Below are positions 1-9,425 of a stretch of 64,000 nt of DNA, piece by piece. The position numbers and the translations under genes are program-made. Within the stretch, counting starts at the first letter, position 1. The number at the start of each line of letters is the position of its first letter. The notes below the pieces were generated by a model, which was not told the origin of the DNA, ran no database searches, and worked only from the letters and a program-made list of their open reading frames with translations. The DNA is from Flavobacterium limicola (GTDB lineage: Bacteria > Bacteroidota > Bacteroidia > Flavobacteriales > Flavobacteriaceae), in assembly GCF_003634755.1 (NCBI RefSeq), contig NZ_RBXA01000001.1:1302001-1366000 (forward strand), in the 5' to 3' direction.

Positions 1-486
1 ATCCATGGTTTGCATGTTGTGCAAACGATCGGCTAGTTTAATCAGAATTACGCGTACATCATCGTTCAACGTCAATATCATTTTACGGAAATTCTCTGCT
101 TGCATGGAAACATTCAGATCTTTTTGTACCAATGATATTTTTGTTAATCCTTCAACGATTTGAGCCACTTTTGGATTAAACAAACGTTCGATATCCTGAA
201 CAGTAGTGGGTGTATCTTCTACAACATCGTGCAGTAAGGCAGCAGCAATGGAAGTAGCACCCAAACCTATTTCTGAAGCAACAATTTTTGCGACAGCAAT
301 GGGATGAAAAATATAGGCTTCGCCGGATTTTCGTCGTTGTTCTTTATGTGCTTCTACGGAAACGTCAAATGCTTTTCGGATGAGTTTTTTATCTTCATCA
401 CTTAACGTTTGGTAGCTAATACGAAGTAATTCTTTGTATTCTTGAGCAATTGCTTTATTTTCTTTTTCAATATCAATTTCTGTCAT
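1..486 (-). CDS. RelA/SpoT family (p)ppGpp synthetase/hydrolase, N-terminal part (truncated by window edge)
   Basis: Only the first 162 codons lie in the window; the 3' end is beyond base 1. The visible part is the HD hydrolase domain of a long bifunctional stringent-response enzyme that makes and degrades (p)ppGpp in the cytoplasm. RKSGEAYIFHP (residues 52-62), the metal-binding HD pair in LLHDVVEDT (84-92) and LADRLHNMQT (151-160) are intact, so the hydrolase site looks functional. The synthetase, TGS and ACT domains cannot be judged. I start at the ATG giving MTEIDIEKENKAI; an in-frame ATG at 501 would add five residues (MNHAV). The family call is firm; the choice of a relA or spoT name is not. 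Confidence 0.93.
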   Translation of the reverse strand, partial: MTEIDIEKENKAIAQEYKELLRISYQTLSDEDKKLIRKAFDVSVEAHKEQRRKSGEAYIFHPIAVAKIVASEIGLGATSIAAALLHDVVEDTPTTVQDIERLFNPKVAQIVEGLTKISLVQKDLNVSMQAENFRKMILTLNDDVRVILIKLADRLHNMQTMD

Positions 487-585
487 AACGGCATGGTTCA
501 TTTTCTAAAAATAGAAATTAGTTGGGAGATGTGCAAGTAAAAAAGGGTTTCGTGGTGCAAATAACAAATGTGACATTCAACTTGA

Positions 586-2133
586 TTATTGCACTTTACT
601 AAAATCTAAGTCCTGAAAATCATAACTAAAATCAGTTAGCTCAGAAATAGGCTTCATCGTTAATCGCACGGCTTTTCCAGAGGCATCACATTCAAAAAAT
701 AAATGGGCATCAGCATGAAAATAGGCATTGTCCCATTTTACCACATAATTAGTGTCTTTGTAGAAAAAAACTTCACCAGTAAGTTGTGGAGAACGTTTTG
801 AAGCAAAATACAAGCGTCCTTTTTTTTCTGAAAGAACTACTTCTCCAAACCAATTATCTTTGTATGTTCCTATAAAACTTTTGAAATCAATTTTAATTTT
901 GTCCTTTTTGTTCTTGGCTACGGTTGCCCAAACTTCGTCTGTTACTTTGTCAGCAGAGGCTTCGTTTTCTTTTAAACTCGCACTATAGTTAGTCACATAA
1001 TCCTCGGATTGGATTCCTAAATAACTGTCTTTTATAGTATTGGTAATTGCTCTGAAGGCAGCTCCGGATTGCTGATTGGTCAATACAATAATTCCCAGAT
1101 TCAGTTCTGGTATAAGAGTCACTTGCGTAACAATTCCTTCTAATCCGCCAGTGTGCGTTACTTGTTTGTATCCTTTTACATCACTCAGGAACCAGCCCAA
1201 TCCATAACCACTGAAATGAGTATTGTAAGGAGATCTTGTGGCCGCAGGAATTATGGTTTGTAATTGCCACATTTCTGCATGCTCTTTTTTAGAAAATAAT
1301 TGCTTGTTATCAGCTCCATATTGCCCGTTCTTCATTTGCATTATTGTCCATTTACTCAAATCACTTACACTGGAGTAAATGCCGGCTGCCGCATCAAAAA
1401 GTTGGTTTTGGTAACGTTTGATTACTTTTAGTTTACCGTCAATAGGAACGTGAGGTGCAATAATGTTTGTAGTGTCTTTTAAACGTAAAAAAGAAGCAGC
1501 GCTATGATTCATTTCCAAAGGTTTCATCATGCGTTCTTCTACAAAATCGCACCAGCTCAAACTGCTTGCTTCGCGAATAACTTCTCCGGCAACAATGTAC
1601 AGTAAATTGTCATAATCGTATTGCGTTCTAAATGCCGAAACCGGTTTTAAATATTGTAAATTTTGAATGATATCTTGTGCTGTAAAATTACTTCCGTCAG
1701 GCCAAATCATTAAATCTCCAGCGCCAAGGCCCAATCCACTTCTGTGCGTCAATAAATCCCGAATCGTAAATTCATTCGTTACATAGTCATTATACATCTT
1801 GAAATTAGGAAGGTATTTGATGACTTTATCGTCCCATTTTACTTTTCCTTCATCCACTAACATTGCCAAAGCGGCGCTTGTAAACGCTTTACTATTAGAT
1901 GCAATTCCAAAAAGCGTATTCGCATCCACTTTTTTATTAGTCAAAATAGATTTCACACCATATCCTTTAGTATGAATAATCTTTCCGTCTTTGACTATTG
2001 CCACTGCAATTCCAGGAACATTGAAAGTTTTTAAAGTTCGACCGACTAATTCATCCACCTGCGTCGAGCTGATTTGTGCGAAAGAAAGTGTGCTTGAAAT
2101 TAATGCTATTACAACGAATAAATTATTTTTCAT
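586..2133 (-). CDS. Secreted serine hydrolase, beta-lactamase / penicillin-binding-protein-like family
   Basis: A 515-residue protein with an N-terminal signal peptide (hydrophobic residues 5-19, ending SFAQ), so probably periplasmic. It has the three serine-hydrolase motifs of the class C beta-lactamase/PBP4*/esterase group: SxxK as SNSK (S79-K82), YxN as Y174-D-N176, and HTG (327-329). A roughly 130-residue C-terminal extension resembles the DUF3471-type tail of this family. These motifs predict a Ser-acylating hydrolase, but members range over peptidases, esterases and beta-lactamases, so the substrate is unknown. It stands alone. The 53-base gap to the methyltransferase gene upstream holds a heptamer repeat array, and no terminator hairpin was seen. 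Confidence 0.9.
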   Translation of the reverse strand: MKNNLFVVIALISSTLSFAQISSTQVDELVGRTLKTFNVPGIAVAIVKDGKIIHTKGYGVKSILTNKKVDANTLFGIASNSKAFTSAALAMLVDEGKVKWDDKVIKYLPNFKMYNDYVTNEFTIRDLLTHRSGLGLGAGDLMIWPDGSNFTAQDIIQNLQYLKPVSAFRTQYDYDNLLYIVAGEVIREASSLSWCDFVEERMMKPLEMNHSAASFLRLKDTTNIIAPHVPIDGKLKVIKRYQNQLFDAAAGIYSSVSDLSKWTIMQMKNGQYGADNKQLFSKKEHAEMWQLQTIIPAATRSPYNTHFSGYGLGWFLSDVKGYKQVTHTGGLEGIVTQVTLIPELNLGIIVLTNQQSGAAFRAITNTIKDSYLGIQSEDYVTNYSASLKENEASADKVTDEVWATVAKNKKDKIKIDFKSFIGTYKDNWFGEVVLSEKKGRLYFASKRSPQLTGEVFFYKDTNYVVKWDNAYFHADAHLFFECDASGKAVRLTMKPISELTDFSYDFQDLDFSKVQ

Positions 2134-2149
2134 ATTTTTTTGTTTTTAA

Positions 2150-2191
2150 ATCTGCTATCAAAAATCGTTAATCTGCAATCTTAAATCTAAA
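2150..2191. repeat. Heptamer repeat array, six 7-bp units of form ATCnnnA/T
   Basis: Six consecutive 7-bp units each begin ATC: ATCTGCT, ATCAAAA, ATCGTTA, ATCTGCA, ATCTTAA, ATCTAAA. The array lies between the methyltransferase and the serine-hydrolase genes and overlaps the methyltransferase stop codon (2187-2189). An array of the same period and unit number occurs inside the aminotransferase gene at 5221-5262. Confidence 0.75.
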
Positions 2192-2981
2192 ACCCTCTTT
2201 GTCTTTTGGCTTCAAAAATCAAGATGGCTGCGGCAACCGAGACATTCATAGAATCGATTTCACCTTGCATTGGAATAATAATATTTTGGGTCGCTTCTTT
2301 TCTCCATTCTTCCGTCAATCCTGTGGCTTCCGTTCCTACGACTAATGCCGTTGGAGTCGTGTAATCCTGCGTGTGATAGGAAGTGGAGTTTTGTAAAGTC
2401 GCACAATAAAAATTAATGTTTCTTTCTTTCAAAAAAGCAATAATTTCTGATGTTGTTCCGGTCGCGATTTGGATGGTAAATAAACAGCCCACGCTGGAAC
2501 GCACAATATTTGGATTGTATAAATCGCTTTTTGGATTGGCAATAATCACCGCATCCAGATTAGCAGCATCGGCGGTACGAAGCAAAGCGCCGATATTTCC
2601 AGGTTTTTCGGGAGCTTCGGCAACCAGAATCAAAGGGTTTTCGGATAATTTCAAATCGGATAATTGCATCGATTTAGTTTTGGCTACAGCCAAAATTCCT
2701 TCGGTGGTATCACGATACGCCAGTTTTTGATACACTTCTTTGTTGATTTCAATCAGTTCCGCATTTTTGGATAATGCTCTGGCATCCGTTTCGGAACAAA
2801 TTTCAGGTAAAAACAATAGTGTTTCCATTTCGTAACCGCCTTTTATGGCAATCGAAATTTCGCGTTTTCCTTCCATTAAAAAAGTACCGGACTGTTTGCG
2901 TGCCTTCGCTTTTTCCTGCAATTGCACTAAAGATTTGATATATGGGTTTTGTATCGAAGTGATTTGTTTCAAGAGTTTCAA
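2187..2981 (-). CDS. TrmH/SpoU family RNA 2'-O-methyltransferase
   Basis: A 264-residue SAM-dependent RNA ribose methyltransferase of the SPOUT superfamily, acting on rRNA or tRNA. The N-terminal ~100 residues are a small RNA-binding domain of the SpoU_sub_bind type (FLMEGKREISIAI). The C-terminal half carries the three knot motifs: NIGALLRTADAANLDAVI, VVGTEATGL and IPMQGEIDSMNVSVAAAI. Both plausible starts are TTG: one at 2981 directly behind an in-frame stop, and one at 2972 that gives MKQITSIQNPYIKS, the more usual beginning as I remember the family. The exact modified nucleotide cannot be told from sequence. Confidence 0.9.
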   Translation of the reverse strand: MKLLKQITSIQNPYIKSLVQLQEKAKARKQSGTFLMEGKREISIAIKGGYEMETLLFLPEICSETDARALSKNAELIEINKEVYQKLAYRDTTEGILAVAKTKSMQLSDLKLSENPLILVAEAPEKPGNIGALLRTADAANLDAVIIANPKSDLYNPNIVRSSVGCLFTIQIATGTTSEIIAFLKERNINFYCATLQNSTSYHTQDYTTPTALVVGTEATGLTEEWRKEATQNIIIPMQGEIDSMNVSVAAAILIFEAKRQRGF

Positions 2982-3134
2982 CTATTTAATTAGTAGCAAC
3001 AAAGATACATAGAGAAAATCCAGTTTTCTAATCGGATTTGAATATTTATTTGGATGCATAAGTTTCATTAATTGTAGTTGTTTCAAGCTGATTTCACGAG
3101 TATTTTCTCTATTTTTGTCAAAATCCCAATCCAA

Positions 3135-3737
3135 ATGTTTCATTTATTAGACATCATCGGTACGATGGCTTTTGCCATGTCAGGCGCATTGACAGCTATG
3201 AGTAAAAAACTCGATCCTTTTGGGGTTTTTATCATTGCATTTGTGACTGCGGTTGGCGGCGGAACCTTACGAGACATAATGATTGGGCGAACTCCGGTAG
3301 GATGGATGCTGGATTTAAAATACGTTTATGTGATCATCATCGGGTTTGTTTTGGCAATCCTTTTTCGAAAAAAATTCGACAGATTACGAACTTCCTTATT
3401 TTTATTTGACACGATTGGCCTGGGTGTTTTTACATTGATTGGTCTTGAAAAAGGAATCAATATTGGACTTCATCCTGTAATTTGTATTGCTTTAGGAACC
3501 ATGACAGCCTGTTTTGGAGGTGTTATCCGAGATATTTTGTGTACTGAAATTCCCGTTATTTTCAGAAGAGAAATTTATGCTACTATTTGTATTTTGGGCG
3601 GGATTGTATTTTTCCTGCTTCGAAAACTGAATTTAGAGAATGATATTCTGTATTTGACTACTTCAATTGTTATTATATCAGTTCGTTTAATGGCCGTGAA
3701 ATTCAAATGGTATTTGCCTACTTTAGAACATAAATAA
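3135..3737 (+). CDS. Trimeric intracellular cation channel (TRIC/UPF0126) family membrane protein
   Basis: A 200-residue inner-membrane protein with about seven hydrophobic helices. It shows the duplicated glycine-rich repeat of the UPF0126/YicG family: AMSGALTAMSKK then GGGTLRDIMIGRTPVGWM in the first half, and FGGVIRDILCTEIPVIF in the second half. Prokaryotic TRIC homologues are potassium-permeable channels; the physiological role here is unknown. I start at the ATG at 3135 (MFHLLDIIGTMAF) because an in-frame TTG at 3078 would add 19 residues that are not part of the conserved first helix. It is followed 35 bases later by the polysaccharide locus, but a functional link is not evident. Confidence 0.88.
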   Translation: MFHLLDIIGTMAFAMSGALTAMSKKLDPFGVFIIAFVTAVGGGTLRDIMIGRTPVGWMLDLKYVYVIIIGFVLAILFRKKFDRLRTSLFLFDTIGLGVFTLIGLEKGINIGLHPVICIALGTMTACFGGVIRDILCTEIPVIFRREIYATICILGGIVFFLLRKLNLENDILYLTTSIVIISVRLMAVKFKWYLPTLEHK

Positions 3738-3772
3738 AAATTGATTACTTTCACGGAGTCTAAAATTTAACG

Positions 3773-4723
3773 GTGAAAAATTATTCTGTCAAACTATATC
3801 GGGAAAGTGATTATGCAAATTGGAATGCCTTTATTGGTCAGGCCAAAAATGCTACTTTTTTATTTCACCGAGATTTTATGGAATACCACAAAGATCGATT
3901 CGAGGATTTTTCGTTGGTGGTTTTTGAGGATGAAAAACTAATTGCTGTTTTGCCGGCAAATAGATTTGGAGACATCGTTTATTCGCATCAAGGTTTAACG
4001 TATGGCGGATTGGTTTATTCATCTAAATTGAATGGAGAAAAAGTAGAAGATATTTTGGATTCTATTTTGTCTTTTTTTAAAGAAAATGAGGTGCAATCGT
4101 TCTTTTTTAAATCCATTCCGCTGTTTTACACTTCAAAAGGCAATTCTGAAATGGAATTTTTCATGCTTAAAAAAGGAGCGTTTTTGGATAAAAAAGAAAT
4201 GAATTTGGGTATCAATTTAGCCATGCCTTTGACAATTTCGAAAAGTAAATTAAAGCATTTCAGGAAAATTGAAGAACTCGATTTAGAAATGGTCGAAGAA
4301 CAGCATTTGGAATCGTTTTGGGAATTGGTTTTGGAGCCAAGATTATTGGAGAGATACAATGCTACGCCCGTACATAATTTACAAGAAATTACTAAACTAA
4401 AGGAAAAATTTCCGAATAATATCAAACAGTTTTCAGTATATTTTGAGGACGTTATTATTGCAGGTATTACACTTTTCGAAACAGAAACAGTTGTTAAATC
4501 GCAATATGGAGCTACCACTAAAAAAGGGGAAGAATTACGCGCATTGGATTTTTTATTTATCAATTTAATAGAAAAATTCAAGAGCGAAGGAAAACTTTTT
4601 TTTGATATGGGAATCGTAAATGAGGACAACGAAAAAGGATATCATGCCGGACTTTTGAAACAAAAAGAAGAATTAGGATGCTCTGTTTACAGTCAGGATT
4701 TTTATAAAATGAACTTTATATGA
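3773..4723 (+). CDS. GNAT/FemAB-like acyltransferase of the polysaccharide locus
   Basis: A 316-residue soluble protein with a GTG start. The first half ([20 protein letters not shown], then LIAVLPAN) and the second half ([20 protein letters not shown], then [12 protein letters not shown] and [10 protein letters not shown]) resemble the two GNAT-like halves of FemAB/FemX acyltransferases. Such proteins transfer an acyl or aminoacyl group to an amino sugar or peptide. Its stop overlaps the start of the aminotransferase gene by four bases (ATGA), implying co-translation, so it may acylate the amino sugar made by that enzyme. That role is inferred from position only. Confidence 0.75.
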   Translation: MKNYSVKLYRESDYANWNAFIGQAKNATFLFHRDFMEYHKDRFEDFSLVVFEDEKLIAVLPANRFGDIVYSHQGLTYGGLVYSSKLNGEKVEDILDSILSFFKENEVQSFFFKSIPLFYTSKGNSEMEFFMLKKGAFLDKKEMNLGINLAMPLTISKSKLKHFRKIEELDLEMVEEQHLESFWELVLEPRLLERYNATPVHNLQEITKLKEKFPNNIKQFSVYFEDVIIAGITLFETETVVKSQYGATTKKGEELRALDFLFINLIEKFKSEGKLFFDMGIVNEDNEKGYHAGLLKQKEELGCSVYSQDFYKMNFI

Positions 4724-5826
4724 TACCATTTCTTGATTTAAAAAAGATAAACCAACCGTATGAAACTGCTTTTCAAGAAAAATTGAAATTAGTTTTAGAT
4801 AATGGTTGGTATGTTTTAGGGAATGAAGTCAAGGAATTCGAAACCAGTTTTGCCAACTATTGCGGTACCAAATATTGTGTAGGCGTTGGAAATGGTTTTG
4901 ACGCTTTAGTTTTGATTTTCAAAGGTTATATTCAGTTAGGGAAATTGCAAAAAGGCGACGAAGTTATTGTACCTGCGAACACTTATATTGCGAGTATTCT
5001 GGCTATTTTACAAGCAGATTTAATTCCTGTTTTGGTCGAGCCAAAATTGGAAACCTACAATATCAATCCCGAATCAATTGTAGAAAAAATTACTTCAAAA
5101 ACCAAAGCAATTCTGGTCGTTCACCTTTATGGACAATTGGCTGAAATGGATAGGATAAATGAAATTGCTATGGCAAATAATTTACTGATTGTTGAAGATG
5201 CGGCTCAGGCTCACGGTGCAATCAGAAATCAAGAATCAGTAATCAGCAATCAAAAATCAAGCGTAGCTTACAGTTTTTATCCGGGAAAAAATTTAGGCGC
5301 ATTAGGTGATGCCGGTGCGGTTACCACAAATGATTTAGAATTAGCCAAAGTGATTCAATCGCTTCGGAATTATGGTTCGGAAACCAAATATTACAATGAT
5401 TATGTTGGTGTAAATTCAAGATTAGACGAACTGCAAGCGGCTTTCTTAAATGTGAAATTACCGTTTTTAGATGCTGAAAATGAAAAGCGAAGAGCAATTG
5501 CCAAACGGTATTTATCTGAAATTAAAAATGACAAAATAGCGCTCCCATTTTGGGATTTGTCAAATAATCACGTTTTTCATTTGTTTGTCATTAGAACGCA
5601 GAATAGAACGAACTTGCAAGAATATTTACAGCAAAATGGGATTCAAACGGTAATACATTATCCGGTTCCGCCGCATAATCAAAAAGCATTATCTGACTGG
5701 AATCATTTGTCGTTTCCAATTACTGAAAAAATTCATAATCAAGTACTGAGTTTGCCCATAAGTCCAGTTTTGACAGATGATGAAGTGGACTTTGTAATTA
5801 AAATAGTAAACCAATGTATATTTTAA
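4720..5826 (+). CDS. fdtB: DegT/DnrJ/EryC1/StrS sugar aminotransferase (FdtB-like)
   Basis: A 368-residue PLP-dependent aminotransferase acting on nucleotide-activated keto sugars. The PLP lysine is K190 in [16 protein letters not shown], the cofactor-nitrogen aspartate D160 lies in [10 protein letters not shown], and [20 protein letters not shown] is the usual substrate-site region. With the FdtA-type ketoisomerase at 11453 it would convert a dTDP-4-keto-6-deoxyhexose to a 3-amino sugar (Fuc3N or Qui3N type); the pairing is inferred. The loop between D160 and K190 is odd: residues 168-181 are encoded by a six-unit heptamer repeat (5221-5262). It overlaps the previous gene by 4 bases and the next by 13. 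Confidence 0.9.
   Translation: MIPFLDLKKINQPYETAFQEKLKLVLDNGWYVLGNEVKEFETSFANYCGTKYCVGVGNGFDALVLIFKGYIQLGKLQKGDEVIVPANTYIASILAILQADLIPVLVEPKLETYNINPESIVEKITSKTKAILVVHLYGQLAEMDRINEIAMANNLLIVEDAAQAHGAIRNQESVISNQKSSVAYSFYPGKNLGALGDAGAVTTNDLELAKVIQSLRNYGSETKYYNDYVGVNSRLDELQAAFLNVKLPFLDAENEKRRAIAKRYLSEIKNDKIALPFWDLSNNHVFHLFVIRTQNRTNLQEYLQQNGIQTVIHYPVPPHNQKALSDWNHLSFPITEKIHNQVLSLPISPVLTDDEVDFVIKIVNQCIF
5221..5262 (+). repeat. In-frame heptamer array (six 7-bp units) inside the fdtB-like gene
   Basis: The units are ATCAGAA, ATCAAGA, ATCAGTA, ATCAGCA, ATCAAAA, ATCAAGC: 42 bases, exactly 14 codons, giving the low-complexity loop [14 protein letters not shown]. It shares period and pattern with the intergenic array at 2150-2191. 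It lies between the PLP-binding aspartate and lysine motifs, where relatives normally have a short loop of KGKxxGxxGD type. Confidence 0.85.
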
Positions 5827-6818
5827 TTAAATCATTTAATCGGCCGTATTATTTAGATCGATGCCTTCAAAGCATTTATGCAAATGTATTGGATACAACT
5901 ATTTCGATTAAAGTTTTAGACGACGGAACACCTTCTCGATATTTAGAAAAAATTCAATTGAAATTTCCGAAAATTGAAATATTGAAATCTGAATTTTATG
6001 ATGAAAAATCCAATAGCATTAAAAATAATCAAGATTTAGAAAACACGAAAATTCCAATTGCTTTATGGTTAAATACAGCAAAAAAAGCAACCGATTATTT
6101 TTTATTATTAGAAGACGATACTTGGTTTACCAGAAAAATTAATTTGGAAGAAACACAAAAAATTTTAATTGAGGAGAATGTGTTTTCCCTAAAATTATTT
6201 TGGCTCAATAATCCAAAATTGATTCATGGAACTACAATAAAAAATAAGGGTAGTGTAACAATTTTTAATCCGAATGTTTTTACCAAAAATCCGTTTTTGT
6301 ATAGGCTTATTTTTGGTATGACACGATTTAATATTAGAAAAACAATGGGGTTTTTAAAATTATATTCGAAAGATAAAGCATTACATTACTATTCAATTTA
6401 TGGTGTAGCGGGCGCTATTTTTAATAAAAAGTATTTTTTGAGTTTGTGGGGTACTCACAACAATCAAGTGGATGAAAATTTGCAATTGAAAAATGCTGTT
6501 AAATTTTGGTATAGAAACCCTAAGATTCAATTTGCGCGAATGAATGAAGAATTTGTTGCAACTGGATTTTTATCTTCGGCATCAAATAAAAATTTTGATG
6601 CAGGTGAATTTGATATTTTTACTTTTAATAAAATTTTAAATGAGGCATGGTTTTCTAATAAATTGGATGTCATGGATAATTTTCCAAACGATTTCAACGT
6701 ATCAAAAATCAATGCTATTTTATTCGACGAAAACAATCCAAAAGCCACAACAGAAGATTGGGAAAAATGGGTTTTTCTTTTCAAGAACCAATTCCAGAAC
6801 ATTGGTTGTAATATTTAA
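5814..6818 (+). CDS. Putative glycosyltransferase, GT-A-like fold
   Basis: A 334-residue soluble protein beginning [20 protein letters not shown], typical of the nucleotide-binding start of family 2-like glycosyltransferases. An acidic metal-binding motif, LLLEDDTWF, has E100-D101-D102. Beyond this the sequence is divergent and the donor and acceptor sugars cannot be predicted. It overlaps the aminotransferase gene by 13 bases. Its stop (TAA, 6816-6818) lies in the same frame as the flippase gene that follows. Confidence 0.75.
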   Translation: MYILIKSFNRPYYLDRCLQSIYANVLDTTISIKVLDDGTPSRYLEKIQLKFPKIEILKSEFYDEKSNSIKNNQDLENTKIPIALWLNTAKKATDYFLLLEDDTWFTRKINLEETQKILIEENVFSLKLFWLNNPKLIHGTTIKNKGSVTIFNPNVFTKNPFLYRLIFGMTRFNIRKTMGFLKLYSKDKALHYYSIYGVAGAIFNKKYFLSLWGTHNNQVDENLQLKNAVKFWYRNPKIQFARMNEEFVATGFLSSASNKNFDAGEFDIFTFNKILNEAWFSNKLDVMDNFPNDFNVSKINAILFDENNPKATTEDWEKWVFLFKNQFQNIGCNI

Positions 6819-6896
6819 AATACAATAGGAATAGAGGCAAATCAATCACATAAAACAATTTTAAAAGCAACGGGAGTTTTTGGCTTTTCACAAGTA

Positions 6897-8318
6897 TTGA
6901 GAATTCTTGTGGGATTGGTTAGTTCTAAATTTGTTGCTTTATTTTTAGGTACAACAGGAGTTGGAATCGTAGGGCTTTTGCAAAACACGCTCTCTATTAT
7001 TACCTCTGTAACGGGATTTGGGATTAACATTAGTGGTGTGCGAATGGTAGCTTTAGCACATTCTGAAAAAGATCAAGAACAATTTTCAAAATCAATTGTA
7101 GTTCTCCAAAGATGGTCTATTGTGACTGGAATTTTAGGTGTTTTACTAACTTTTGTACTTGCAAAACCATTAAGTATTTGGACTTTTGGCTCAGTCGATT
7201 ATGTAAATTGGTTTTTCATCTTATCCATCAATTTTATTTTTTCAAGTTTAGCAGTCCATAAAATGGTGATTTTGCAAGGTACTCGTTCAATGAAGGCAAT
7301 TGCTGTTTCAACGGTTATTTATGCTGTTTTAGCAACGTGCGTTACTATTCCTATTTATTACTTTTTTAGAATGGATGGAATTGTTCCCGTCTTGGTTTTG
7401 ACAGCTGTTTTGAATTATTTAGTCAATTGGTTTTTTTCAAGAAAGATTGAAATAATTCCTGTTCAGGTCAGTGCAAAAGAAACTATTTCGTGTGGATTAG
7501 AAATGATTCAATTGGGTTTTTTACTTTCTATTAATGTGATTTTTGGGCAAATCATGTCGTATTTGCTGAAGTTGTATTTTAATTTTCAGAATACTTCAGA
7601 GTCAATTTTAGGGTTGTATGTAGTAGCTTCTACGTTGTTAATTACTTATGTAGGAATGATTTTTAGCGCCATGTCCACTGATTTTTATCCGAGGCTGACA
7701 ATCGTTCAAAAAGAAAATCCGCAAGTAAAAGAAATGGTAAATGATCAAATTGAAGTTGCATTATTATTAATTACACCATTAATTTTAGGATTTTATTTTT
7801 TAGCACCGGTTGTTATCAGACTGCTCTATTCAAAGGATTTTCTTGATGTGGTTTTAATTCTAAAATTTGCTTTATTAGCAATAATTGTTAAAGCAATTAT
7901 TTGGCCGCTTGCTTTTATAATTTTAGCTAAAGGAGAAAAAAAACTTTATTTTAAACAAGAACTTTTAGGGGATGCGATGAATATTATCTTTACTATTTTG
8001 TTGTATGAATATCTAGGTTTAGTCGGAATTGGTTTAGCAATGTTATTTAATTACGCGGTTTACGGGTTCTACGTCTATAATGTGGTCAAAAATAAATTCC
8101 AATTTAATTTTCGGAAAAATACGTTAGGAATTATAGTGAAATCGACAGTTTTAGGAAGCTTGGCAGCAATAACCGTTCTTTTTATTGATTACCCAAATGC
8201 GTATTGGATTCTGTTAATTTTGTGTTTGATGTCTATTTGTTTCTCTTATATAGAATTTAATAAAAGAATTAATATCAAAGAATATGTACTAAAGTTTACA
8301 AATAAATTGAAGAAATGA
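6897..8318 (+). CDS. Wzx-type O-antigen/polysaccharide flippase (MOP superfamily)
   Basis: A multi-pass membrane protein of at least 473 residues, about 12-14 helices, similar to lipid-linked oligosaccharide translocases of the O-antigen unit type. It presumably moves the repeat unit made by neighbouring enzymes across the inner membrane. The start is uncertain. TTG at 6897 is the first canonical start, but the frame stays open and family-like upstream (EANQSHKTILKATGVFGFSQ) back to the TAA at 6816, with no ATG, GTG or TTG between. True initiation may use ATA (6831) or ATT (6858), or an ATG may have been lost. The 3' end overlaps the acyltransferase gene by four bases. Confidence 0.87.
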   Translation: MRILVGLVSSKFVALFLGTTGVGIVGLLQNTLSIITSVTGFGINISGVRMVALAHSEKDQEQFSKSIVVLQRWSIVTGILGVLLTFVLAKPLSIWTFGSVDYVNWFFILSINFIFSSLAVHKMVILQGTRSMKAIAVSTVIYAVLATCVTIPIYYFFRMDGIVPVLVLTAVLNYLVNWFFSRKIEIIPVQVSAKETISCGLEMIQLGFLLSINVIFGQIMSYLLKLYFNFQNTSESILGLYVVASTLLITYVGMIFSAMSTDFYPRLTIVQKENPQVKEMVNDQIEVALLLITPLILGFYFLAPVVIRLLYSKDFLDVVLILKFALLAIIVKAIIWPLAFIILAKGEKKLYFKQELLGDAMNIIFTILLYEYLGLVGIGLAMLFNYAVYGFYVYNVVKNKFQFNFRKNTLGIIVKSTVLGSLAAITVLFIDYPNAYWILLILCLMSICFSYIEFNKRINIKEYVLKFTNKLKK

Positions 8319-9367
8319 GACAAGTCAATTTTCCGGCATTGACAGGGATTCGGGTTCTTGCAGCTTATATGGTTTACCTACATCATTTTAATCCTTTTAA
8401 AGCAGAGGTATTTGGTGCTAGTGTGCATTATTTCTTTGATGGTTTTCACGTCGGAGTGACTTTGTTTTTTGTGTTGAGCGGATTTTTAATTACACATCGG
8501 TATTATGACAGTGTTGATTTTGATTTCAAATCGTATTTACAAAAGCGGTTGGCTCGAATATACCCTATGTATTTTATTTTGACTTCATTGACATTTATTT
8601 TAGGGTATTATTTTTTTAAAAGTTATGGCGGTTTAGGAAGTTATTTTTTGAACATTACGTTCTTAAGAGGTTTTTTTGATGATTTGAAATTTAGTGGAAT
8701 TGCTCAAGGATGGACGTTAACAGTAGAAGAATCCTTTTATTTTCTAGCGCCCTTGTTTTTTATAGGTATAAAAAAATGCAAATGGATGGTAGTTGTGGTT
8801 CCATTCTGTTTTATTTTATTGGGTGCTTTATTAGTTGAAATCTTTGAAAATTTCGCCTTTTATGGTTTTATGAATAACATGAATTTTATGTTAGGATATA
8901 CTTTCTTTGGCCGGATATTTGAATTTTTTGTAGGTATAACATTAGGGCTACTTTTAAAAAAGAATTCAAATTATAACTTTAAATTTTTTACGGTTGTAGG
9001 TGTTTTGGGAATTGTATTTTCCATTTATTTTTTGTCGATTTTGGAGAATCATCCTGATTCCGAGCTGCTTTTTATTCAAAAAAGTATAGTTAATAGTGTA
9101 CTATTTCCTGTTTTTGGAATAATGCCTCTTTTTTACGGACTAATTAAGGAAAAGACAATATTTTCGAAAGTATTAGGCAGTAATTTTTTTATCTTGTTAG
9201 GCAAAAGTTCTTATGTTTTTTATCTGATTCACATTGGGTTTTTTAGAACTTTTTTAAATACAATTTCTACTAATTATTTTTTCATTTTTATATCTTTAAA
9301 TATAATTGCGATTGCACTTTATTTTTATGTAGAAAAGCCGTTGAATAGTTATTTTAGAAGAATTTAA
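8315..9367 (+). CDS. Membrane O-acyltransferase, acyltransferase-3 (OafA/YrhL-like) family
   Basis: A 350-residue integral membrane protein with about ten helices. Family hallmarks are visible: the opening FPALTGIRVLAAYMVYLHHF with the conserved histidine pair, the RLARIYPMYF motif, GWTLTVEESFYFLAPLFF, and SYVFYLIHIGFF near the C terminus. These enzymes O-acetylate surface sugars using cytoplasmic acetyl-CoA. The start overlaps the flippase stop by four bases, so the two are probably co-translated and act on the same polysaccharide. Confidence 0.9.
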   Translation: MRQVNFPALTGIRVLAAYMVYLHHFNPFKAEVFGASVHYFFDGFHVGVTLFFVLSGFLITHRYYDSVDFDFKSYLQKRLARIYPMYFILTSLTFILGYYFFKSYGGLGSYFLNITFLRGFFDDLKFSGIAQGWTLTVEESFYFLAPLFFIGIKKCKWMVVVVPFCFILLGALLVEIFENFAFYGFMNNMNFMLGYTFFGRIFEFFVGITLGLLLKKNSNYNFKFFTVVGVLGIVFSIYFLSILENHPDSELLFIQKSIVNSVLFPVFGIMPLFYGLIKEKTIFSKVLGSNFFILLGKSSYVFYLIHIGFFRTFLNTISTNYFFIFISLNIIAIALYFYVEKPLNSYFRRI

Positions 9368-9425
9368 ATTTTTATCGAAAGTGATTAAACTAACTACAGA
9401 ATCAAGATAAGCGAATAAGAAACGT

